Positions 1 to 4,600 of a DNA stretch of 5,249 nt are shown piece by piece. The translations under genes and the position numbers were made by a program. Source of the stretch: an uncultured beta proteobacterium. Its GTDB lineage: Bacteria > Pseudomonadota > Gammaproteobacteria > Burkholderiales > Burkholderiaceae_C. The notes beneath the pieces were generated by a model. The model was not told the origin of the DNA, made no database searches, and worked only from the letters and a program-made list of their open reading frames with translations. The stretch spans positions 1 through 5,249 of the forward strand of contig CAIMHL010000073.1 of assembly GCA_903840825.1 (NCBI GenBank). Direction: 5' to 3'. The stretch's first letter is position 1. The number at the start of each line of letters is the position of its first letter.

Positions 1-208
1 CCTGGGCAGGAAAAACTGGCTTTTTATCGGCTCGCAGCAAGCCGGTGAGCGAGCGGCCACGCTAATGAGTTTGATTGAGTCAGCCAAACTTAACGGGCTC
101 GATGCTTGGGCTTATCTCAAGGATGTGCTGACCAAGTTGCCAACCTGGCCGAACTCACGGCTGGAGGAGTTGTTGTCGCATCGCTGGGTGGCGCCGACTT
201 CTAGCTGA
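1..208 (+). CDS. tnpC: IS66-family transposase (TnpC), C-terminal fragment cut by window edge
   Basis: The reading frame starting at base 2 gives 68 residues before a TGA at 206-208; the start lies left of the window. The fragment opens with the motif 'GRKNWLFIGS', followed by 'GERAATLMSLIESAKLNGLDAW', 'AYLKDVL' and 'RLEELLSHRW'. This is the well-known C-terminal signature of IS66 TnpC, the DDE transposase of that family. The main catalytic domain, including the last acidic catalytic residue (in an 'N..ER' motif just before 'GRKNW'), should lie immediately outside the window, so activity cannot be judged. There is no frameshift in the visible part and the protein ends at the usual place, so the gene may be intact upstream. 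It is followed after 40 bases by the end of the element. Family assignment is very secure; the symbol follows IS66 convention. Confidence 0.93.
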   Translation, partial: LGRKNWLFIGSQQAGERAATLMSLIESAKLNGLDAWAYLKDVLTKLPTWPNSRLEELLSHRWVAPTSS

Positions 209-220
209 CCTGTAGCGAAT

Positions 221-248
221 CGGCAAGATGGGTTGGCCGTGCGCTTAC
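221..248 (-). repeat. IS66 terminal inverted repeat (right end)
   Basis: Reading inward from 248 on the minus strand, the end begins GTAAGCGCACGGCC. The outermost GTAAGC is typical of IS66-family ends. The inner limit at 221 is approximate, because the partner repeat at the other end is outside the window and the two cannot be aligned. Confidence 0.7.
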
Positions 249-552
249 GGTACTTCCACTTGCCCGCGATTTTGATACAGGTCTCGTCCATTCGCCAGCT
301 CAGGCCAACGGGTCGCTTGCGCTTGCGAAAGACTGCCGCCATAACCGGCAAAACTTTGATTGCCCAGCGATGTACGGTGGAGTGATCAACGAAAACACCG
401 CGCTCTTGCATCATTTCCTCGATGTGGCGCAGACTCAACGGGTAGGCCACGTACCAGCGCACGCAGGTCAGCATCACTTCCAGTGGATAGTGAAGTCGTT
501 GGAGCACCTTGTTCAAGGTGCTGTTGATCAAACTTTTGCGGAAATCAAGCAT
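249..552 (-). pseudogene. IS6-family transposase, 5' part only, interrupted by IS66
   Basis: Codons 1-101 of an IS6-type transposase run from ATG at 552-550 to the IS66 join. Visible landmarks are 'EVMLTCVRWYVAYPLSLRHIEEMMQERGV' (residues 25-53) and the helix-turn-helix-like 'VDHSTVHRWAIKVLPVM' (55-71). They are followed by 'SWRMDETCIKIAGKWKY' (85-101), which contains the first aspartate (D89) of the DDE triad. In intact relatives such as IS26 and IS6100 the chain continues 'LYRAVD' and carries two more acidic residues. Here it switches to residues read antisense from the IS66 end ('RKRTANPS...') and stops at base 112. The resulting 146-residue frame is therefore a chimera without two thirds of the catalytic triad, and it cannot be an active transposase. 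Family identification is firm. Confidence 0.9.
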
Positions 553-561
553 GGTCGGAAT

Positions 562-589
562 TGTCGCTTATGCTTACTGCGACAGAACC
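562..589 (-). repeat. IS6 terminal repeat with subterminal hairpin
   Basis: The outer bases 579-589 (gcgacagaacc on the plus strand) form the element's terminus. The inner hexamer tgtcgc at 562-567 is an exact inverted copy of gcgaca at 579-584, with an 11-base spacer. The end can thus fold into a 6-bp hairpin located 10 bases before the transposase start codon. It could be a transposase-binding arrangement or a structure limiting outside transcription into the gene; that is speculation. Confidence 0.55.
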
Positions 590-608
590 GTCTAAGTAGC
601 CCCCCTAG

Positions 609-648
609 AAGCCCTTGTTCCCCTGTGGATCTAGGGCTTTTTTGTTTT
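609..648 (+). terminator. Rho-independent terminator, rightward, orphaned
   Basis: The 7-bp stem aagccct (609-615) / agggctt (633-639) has a 17-base loop and is followed by a T-rich run (638-648, interrupted by one G). An alternative 6-bp pairing, ccctag (603-608) with ctaggg (631-636), overlaps it. The T-run lies on the plus strand, so it would stop rightward transcription. No plus-strand gene precedes it except the IS66 tail, so it probably belonged to a gene displaced or deleted when the IS elements arrived. Confidence 0.6.
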
Positions 649-700
649 CAGAAACTGTGGTTTTCTAAGCTCGGTTTCTAACCAAGTTCATCGGCAAACT

Positions 701-719
701 GCAAAGTGGGCGGCTTTGC
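701..719 (-). terminator. Weak hairpin downstream of the SPFH gene
   Basis: gcaaag (701-706) pairs with ctttgc (714-719) around a 7-base loop, 21 bases after the minus-strand stop codon of the SPFH gene. No T-tract follows on the minus strand, so it is a poor intrinsic terminator. It may only protect the transcript 3' end, or be chance. Confidence 0.25.
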
Positions 720-739
720 TGCTTGAGCGTTTAGGTGGG

Positions 740-1645
740 CTACTTAACTTGAACCATCTTCATAGCCGAAGAAATAAGTGCTGAGACCTCGGTCATGTTG
801 CTGGGTACGATGAGCGTGGTGTTCGCATCTGACGCAACTTTGGCGTAGGCATCAACTGCTTTTTCGGCCACTTTGAGCTGCACCGCTTCGGCACCACCGG
901 GCGTGCGAATAGCTGCAGCAATACGTTCAATGGCTTGTGCTGTGGCCTCAGCCACCGCAGTAATTGATTGCGCATCACCTTGCGCCTTGTTGATCACGGC
1001 TTGTTTTTCACCCTCAGAGCGGGCGATAAAAGCCTCACGCTCACCGGTCGCAATGTTGATTTGTTCTTGCCTGCGTCCCTCAGAGGCAGCGATCAAGGCG
1101 CGCTTTTCACGTTCTGCGGTAATTTGCTGCTGCATGGCGTGCAAAATTTCCTTGGGTGGCGTTAAATCCTTGATTTCGTAGCGAAGGACTTTGACGCCCC
1201 AATTGAGTGCAGCCTCATCAATCGCTTGCACCACTTGAGCGTTAATGATGTCGCGCTCCTCAAAAGTCTTGTCCAACTCTAGTTTGCCGATGACGGAGCG
1301 CAAAGATGTTTGCGCCAACTGGGAGATAGCCACGATGTAATTGCTGGAGCCATAACTGGCCCGCATGGCATCTGTTACCTGAAAGTACAAAATACCGTCA
1401 ACCTGCAACTGGGTGTTGTCCTTGGTGATACAAACCTGACTGGCAATGTCCAGCGGAACCTCCTTAAGCAAGTGTTTGTAGGCCACCTTGTCAATGAAGG
1501 GCATTAAAAAGTTAAGCCCGGGTGTCAGGGTGCCGTTGTATTTTCCGAGCCTCTCCACCACCCACGCGTGCTGTTGCGGTACCACTTTGACCGACTGGGT
1601 GATAAAGATCACCGCGATAACCAATAAAACGATTGCAATTTCCAT
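740..1645 (-). CDS. qmcA: SPFH/Band 7 membrane protein, paraslipin (QmcA/SLP-2 type)
   Basis: A 301-residue protein, close in length to E. coli QmcA (about 305). Residues 2-17 are a hydrophobic N-terminal anchor. The SPFH domain follows, with 'VKVVPQQHAWVVERLGKYNGTLTPGLNFLMPFID' (19-52) and 'VPLDIASQVCITKDNTQLQVDGILYFQVTD' (63-92), typical of slipins. 'ELDKTFEERDIIN' (123-135) and 'WGVKVLRYEIKDLTPP' (149-164) complete it. Residues about 172-245 are rich in E, K, R, Q and A with 'ASEG', 'ATGERE', 'SEGEKQ' and 'AQGDAQ' repeats, the coiled-coil segment through which these proteins oligomerise. Such proteins form large membrane rings or microdomains thought to organise protein quality control. 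The start is backed by GGAG at 1655-1652, 6 bases upstream. It lies 44 bases after the nfeD-like gene on the same strand with no terminator between, so the two are probably cotranscribed; this pairing is typical of paraslipins. The symbol is by homology; exact substrate or partner is unknown. Confidence 0.92.
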   Translation of the reverse strand: MEIAIVLLVIAVIFITQSVKVVPQQHAWVVERLGKYNGTLTPGLNFLMPFIDKVAYKHLLKEVPLDIASQVCITKDNTQLQVDGILYFQVTDAMRASYGSSNYIVAISQLAQTSLRSVIGKLELDKTFEERDIINAQVVQAIDEAALNWGVKVLRYEIKDLTPPKEILHAMQQQITAEREKRALIAASEGRRQEQINIATGEREAFIARSEGEKQAVINKAQGDAQSITAVAEATAQAIERIAAAIRTPGGAEAVQLKVAEKAVDAYAKVASDANTTLIVPSNMTEVSALISSAMKMVQVK

Positions 1646-1689
1646 AGAGTTCTCCAGTTTGGGCCAACGAAAAAGATGTCAGCCAGGCT

Positions 1690-2115
1690 TTAAATTTTTT
1701 TCACGATCAGGCGACTGCCTACAACTTCGATGATTTGGTGTTTGCCGGGACTTAGTGGCTCTCCCGAGTGAAGCGATACCTGCCAGCTAGCGCCCCGGTA
1801 CTTGACTTGGCTGGAACCATTTTCGTTCCACTGCTGCACATCAACAATCTCACCTATATCCATATTCAAGTCGTGGTTGGCGGTGGCCTTGGGCTGAGTG
1901 ACGTCCTCTTTTTTATAACGCCACCAAGCCACGACCAAGCATGTGCTTACCAAGGCTGCCACCGCAAACTGAATCGCCAGTGATGCGCCTGCATGTGCCG
2001 ACATAGCTGCTGCGACAAAACCAACCGCTACCATCAGCAGGTAAAAAGTACCTGAAACGAGCTCTGCCGCAACCAGGGCGCCTGCCAGCAGCCACCATAA
2101 TGTTGATACAGCCAT
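1690..2115 (-). CDS. NfeD-like membrane protein, short form (partner of paraslipin)
   Basis: A 141-residue protein with three likely membrane helices at about 4-20, 24-42 and 45-64 ('LWWLLAGALVAAELV', 'FYLLMVAVGFVAAAM', 'AIQFAVAALVSTCLVVAWW'). A basic 'RYKK' and a charged linker follow. The C-terminal domain (about 85-141) contains 'GEIVDVQQW', 'YRGASWQV' and 'HQIIEVVGSRLIVKKI', the pattern of the NfeD OB-fold. It lacks the ClpP-like serine-protease domain of long NfeD proteins, so it is the short class found next to paraslipin genes and resembles E. coli YbbJ. It presumably binds or anchors the SPFH oligomer in the inner membrane; this follows from the family and the operon, not from direct evidence here. 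AAAAGG at 2128-2123 lies 7 bases before the ATG and supports this start. It is first in the operon, transcribed away from the decarboxylase gene. Confidence 0.88.
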   Translation of the reverse strand: MAVSTLWWLLAGALVAAELVSGTFYLLMVAVGFVAAAMSAHAGASLAIQFAVAALVSTCLVVAWWRYKKEDVTQPKATANHDLNMDIGEIVDVQQWNENGSSQVKYRGASWQVSLHSGEPLSPGKHQIIEVVGSRLIVKKI

Positions 2116-2247
2116 CTTGCCGCCTTTTGGAGTTAACTAAATAGCCAATTTTGCGGCAATTTCGTGAGCTGACAAGCGATTTGACTTAATAAGTCCTTAC
2201 ACTTCGCGGCTAATTCAAATTTTTCCCAAGCTTGGTTGGACATACCC
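2116..2247. promoter_or_regulatory. Divergent intergenic region between nfeD-like gene and decarboxylase
   Basis: This 132-base, AT-rich region must carry the promoters for both the leftward nfeD-SPFH operon and the rightward decarboxylase. Rightward, TTGACT (2181-2186) looks like a -35 box, but no good -10 sits 16-18 bases further. Leftward, TTGTCA-like and TATTTA-like boxes exist without correct spacing. I therefore do not assign promoter positions. Confidence 0.5.
2183..2195. promoter_or_regulatory. Perfect 13-bp palindrome, possible operator
   Basis: GACTTA-A-TAAGTC is a perfect inverted repeat with a one-base centre, about 52 bases upstream of the decarboxylase ATG and 67 bases upstream of the nfeD-like ATG. 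It overlaps the TTGACT -35-like box. A site for a dimeric regulator serving one or both genes would look like this, but a short palindrome can also occur by chance, and no regulator gene is present in the window. Confidence 0.35.
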
Positions 2248-4536
2248 ATGAAATTTCGTTTCCCTATTGTCATCATTGATGAAGATTTCCGCTCTGAAAA
2301 CACCTCTGGTTTGGGGATCAGGGCTCTGGCGCAGGCCATTGAGTCAGAAGGCCTCGAAGTTTTGGGCGTCACCAGTTATGGGGACTTGAGTCAGTTTGCG
2401 CAGCAGCAAAGCCGTGCCAGTGCCTTTATCTTGTCCATCGACGATGAAGAGTTCACGCCTGGTCCGGATTTGGACCCGGCTGTACTTAATTTGCGTCACT
2501 TTATTGAAGAAGTTCGTCGTAAAAATTTGGATGTGCCCATCTACATTTATGGCGAAACCAAAACTTCGCGCCACTTGCCCAACGACATCTTGCGTGAGTT
2601 GCATGGTTTTATTCATATGTTTGAAGACACGCCTGAGTTTGTGGCGCGTCACATCATCCGTGAAGCAAAAAGCTATCTCGAAGGCGTGCAGCCGCCTTTC
2701 TTTAAAGCCCTGCTTGACTACGCTGAAAACGGATCCTACTCTTGGCATTGTCCTGGTCACTCGGGCGGCGTTGCATTTTTGAAAAGCCCCGTTGGCCAGA
2801 TGTACCACCAGTTTTATGGTGAAAACATGTTGCGCGCCGACGTTTGCAACGCGGTAGAAGAGCTGGGTCAGCTTCTCGACCACGATGGCGCCATCGGTAA
2901 GAGTGAGCGCAACGCGGCGCGAATATTTAATGCCGACCATTGCTTCTTTGTGACTAACGGCACCAGCACCAGCAACAAAATGGTCTGGCACCATACCGTG
3001 GCCCCTAATGATGTGGTGGTGGTTGACCGGAACTGTCACAAGTCCATCTTGCACGCCATCATCATGACCGGAGCTATTCCGGTGTTCTTAAAACCCACCC
3101 GCAATCATTTCGGCATTATTGGCCCCATACCGAAAAGCGAATTTGAGCAAGCCGCCATCAAGTCCAAAATCATGGCTAACCCCTTGATTAAAGAGCACCT
3201 CAATGGTGTTGATGCCAGCAAAATCAAACCCCGTGTGTTAACCCTCACCCAATCGACCTACGACGGCGTGTTGTACAACACCGAGACCGTCAAGGGTATG
3301 TTGGACGGCTATGTGGAAAATATCCACTTTGATGAGGCTTGGTTGCCGCATGCTGCTTTTCACCCGTTTTATGGTTCTTACCATGCCATGGGTAAAAAGC
3401 GTGCGCGCCCCAAGCACGCGATGGTGTATGCCACCCAATCCATCCATAAATTGCTGGCGGGTATCAGTCAGGCAAGCCACGTTTTGGTGCAAGACTCGCA
3501 AACAGTCAAGCTCGACAAGCACCTGTTCAATGAGGCTTACCTGATGCACAGTAGCACCAGCCCTCAGTACAGCATTATTGCCAGTTGCGATGTGGCCGCG
3601 GCCATGATGGAGCCCCCGGGCGGCACAGCACTGGTTGAGGAAAGTATTGCCGAAGCCTTGGACTTTCGCCGTGCCATGCGCAAAATTGACGATGACTACG
3701 GCACCGACTGGTGGTTCAAGGTTTGGGGGCCAGACAAATTGGTTGATGAAGGCATTGGCCGTGCCGATGACTGGATCATCAAAGGGGAATCTGCCAAGGC
3801 CAAGGCGGGTGTCAATTGGCACGGATTTGGCAAAATGGCCACCGGCTTCAATATGCTGGACCCGATCAAGTCAACCATTGTGACGCCTGGTATGGACCTG
3901 AACGGCAAGTTTTCCAAAACGGGTATTCCTGCCAGCATCGTGACCAAGTTTCTGGCTGAGCATGGGGTCGTGGTGGAAAAAACCGGCCTGTACAGCTTTT
4001 TCATCATGTTCACCATCGGCATCACCAAGGGTCGTTGGAACAGTATGTTGACAGCCTTGCAGCAGTTTAAGGACGATTACGACAAAAATCAGCCCATGTG
4101 GCGCGTCATGCCCGAGTTTTGTCAAAAGCACCCCAAGTATGAAACCATGGGTTTGGCTGATTTGTGCCAGCACCTGCACCAGCTCTATGCCAAGTACGAC
4201 ATTGCCCGCCTGACGACGGATATGTATTTGAGCGACCTGACACCAGCCATGAAGCCCAGTGATGCGTACGCCCACATTGCCTTGCGCAAAACAGAGCGGG
4301 TTGAGATTGACCAGCTTGAAGGCCGCATCACCGTGGGATTGGTTACGCCTTATCCACCCGGCATTCCCTTGTTGATCCCTGGAGAAGTGTTCAACAAGAA
4401 AATTGTGGATTATCTGAAGTTTTCACGCGAGTTCAACACCCAGTGTCCGGGCTTTGAGACCGATATCCACGGTTTGGTCGAGGAAGTGGGGCCCAACGGG
4501 GTGATCCATTACTTTGCTGATTGCGTCAAGGTGTAA
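2248..4536 (+). CDS. PLP-dependent Orn/Lys/Arg decarboxylase (AdiA/LdcI superfamily)
   Basis: A 762-residue fold-type I decarboxylase, close in length to E. coli AdiA (about 756). It removes the carboxyl group of a basic amino acid to give agmatine, cadaverine or putrescine in the cytoplasm, and relatives form decamers. Residues 1 to about 140 are the response-regulator-like wing domain ('FPIVIIDEDF'). Active-site motifs follow: 'SWHCPGHSGG' (H171), 'TNGTSTSNK' (T239, S240) for the cofactor phosphate, and 'DRNCHKS' (H264) stacking on PLP. Then come 'HFDEAW' (D362, W365), pairing with the pyridine nitrogen, and 'ATQSIHKLLAG' with K401 as the PLP lysine. The C-terminal domain contains 'TPYPPGIPLLIPGE' and ends 'CVKV'. 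The ATG at 2248 is chosen over an in-frame TTG at 2236, because GGA at 2238-2240 is placed as its ribosome site and nothing suitable precedes the TTG. 'TSPQYSIIAS' and 'WHGF' look AdiA- or LdcI-like rather than SpeC-like, but the substrate cannot be fixed by eye. It is likely transcribed alone and ends at a strong terminator. Confidence 0.95.
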   Translation: MKFRFPIVIIDEDFRSENTSGLGIRALAQAIESEGLEVLGVTSYGDLSQFAQQQSRASAFILSIDDEEFTPGPDLDPAVLNLRHFIEEVRRKNLDVPIYIYGETKTSRHLPNDILRELHGFIHMFEDTPEFVARHIIREAKSYLEGVQPPFFKALLDYAENGSYSWHCPGHSGGVAFLKSPVGQMYHQFYGENMLRADVCNAVEELGQLLDHDGAIGKSERNAARIFNADHCFFVTNGTSTSNKMVWHHTVAPNDVVVVDRNCHKSILHAIIMTGAIPVFLKPTRNHFGIIGPIPKSEFEQAAIKSKIMANPLIKEHLNGVDASKIKPRVLTLTQSTYDGVLYNTETVKGMLDGYVENIHFDEAWLPHAAFHPFYGSYHAMGKKRARPKHAMVYATQSIHKLLAGISQASHVLVQDSQTVKLDKHLFNEAYLMHSSTSPQYSIIASCDVAAAMMEPPGGTALVEESIAEALDFRRAMRKIDDDYGTDWWFKVWGPDKLVDEGIGRADDWIIKGESAKAKAGVNWHGFGKMATGFNMLDPIKSTIVTPGMDLNGKFSKTGIPASIVTKFLAEHGVVVEKTGLYSFFIMFTIGITKGRWNSMLTALQQFKDDYDKNQPMWRVMPEFCQKHPKYETMGLADLCQHLHQLYAKYDIARLTTDMYLSDLTPAMKPSDAYAHIALRKTERVEIDQLEGRITVGLVTPYPPGIPLLIPGEVFNKKIVDYLKFSREFNTQCPGFETDIHGLVEEVGPNGVIHYFADCVKV

Positions 4537-4543
4537 CCAAGAC

Positions 4544-4560
4544 GCTATTATAAAAATAGC
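4544..4560. repeat. Small AT-rich inverted repeat before the terminator
   Basis: gctatt (4544-4549) and aatagc (4555-4560) form an inverted pair around a 5-base loop. The right arm, extended as aaaatagc (4553-4560), is also an exact inverted copy of gctatttt (4591-4598) beyond the main hairpin, so two foldings compete. It looks like part of an intergenic repeat I recall as frequent in Comamonadaceae genomes. Confidence 0.45.
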
Positions 4561-4564
4561 TGTT

Positions 4565-4600
4565 ATAGCCCGCTAGGCTTGGCCTAGCGGGCTATTTTGT
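4565..4600 (+). terminator. Strong intrinsic terminator between convergent decarboxylase and fabI
   Basis: A perfect 13-bp stem, atagcccgctagg (4565-4577) with cctagcgggctat (4583-4595), has a 5-base loop cttgg (4578-4582) and is followed by ttttgtt. It lies 28 bases after the decarboxylase stop and ends at the fabI stop codon (4600-4602). It is a clear rightward terminator. For leftward fabI transcription the hairpin is equally present but the T-run comes only about 8 bases later, so it may act weakly in both directions. Confidence 0.88.

Larger units (their letters stand above)
1..248 (+). mobile_element. Right-hand end of an IS66-family insertion sequence
   Basis: The element covers the transposase tail and a 40-base non-coding end. 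Its outer boundary is placed at base 248 because, read inward on the minus strand, the sequence starts GTAAGCGC, matching the GTAA-starting ends known for IS66 elements. The foreign IS6 transposase reading frame begins at base 249. IS66 elements usually carry tnpA, tnpB and tnpC, are about 2-3 kb long, and make an 8-bp target duplication. From that I infer that the rest of the element and its left end lie left of the window. The candidate target duplicate on this side is ggtacttc at 249-256. Confidence 0.87.
249..589 (-). mobile_element. IS6-family insertion sequence remnant, split by the IS66 element
   Basis: This stretch holds one terminus of an IS6-family element and the first 101 codons of its transposase. 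The outer end is set at 589. Read inward on the minus strand it begins GGTTCTGTCGCA, close to the GG-CTGT-GCAA ends known from IS6-family elements such as IS26. The other side stops abruptly at 249, where the IS66 end begins. The missing part of the element (most of the catalytic domain and the second terminus) should lie beyond the IS66 copy, left of the window. The 8 bases outside the end (590-597, gtctaagt) would be the IS6 target duplicate if this copy arrived by simple transposition. Confidence 0.85.
590..739. other. Gene-free strip between IS remnant and SPFH gene
   Basis: About 150 bases separate the IS6 terminus from the stop codon of the SPFH gene. It holds a rightward terminator (609-648) and a weak hairpin (701-719). 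No frame here resembles a protein I know, and I see no tRNA or other structured RNA. Confidence 0.6.

Noticed and set aside
370..681. 103-residue plus-strand frame across the IS6 remnant and terminator
   Set aside because: It is antisense to the IS6 transposase and runs through the element end and the terminator hairpin, so it is not a gene.
590..739. Possible tRNA or attachment site beside the IS cluster
   Set aside because: No cloverleaf, no CCA-ended acceptor stem and no direct repeat with another place in the window were found.
873..1181. Plus-strand open frames within the SPFH gene (873-1181, 968-1165, 1310-1507)
   Set aside because: They mirror the coiled-coil and SPFH coding sequence on the opposite strand and show no domain or ribosome site of their own.
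2181..2216. TTGACT ... TAATTC as a sigma-70 promoter for the decarboxylase
   Set aside because: The spacing between boxes is about 24 bases, too long; the alternative TACACT box is only 11 bases away, too short.
2133..2372. 79-residue minus-strand frame across the divergent intergenic region
   Set aside because: It begins inside the decarboxylase coding sequence in antisense, and its translation has no family resemblance.
2344..3054. 236-residue open frame on the minus strand inside the decarboxylase gene
   Set aside because: It is antisense to conserved decarboxylase sequence, has no recognisable motif, and similar long antisense frames (3238-3822, 3871-4275) occur along the same gene, as codon bias predicts.
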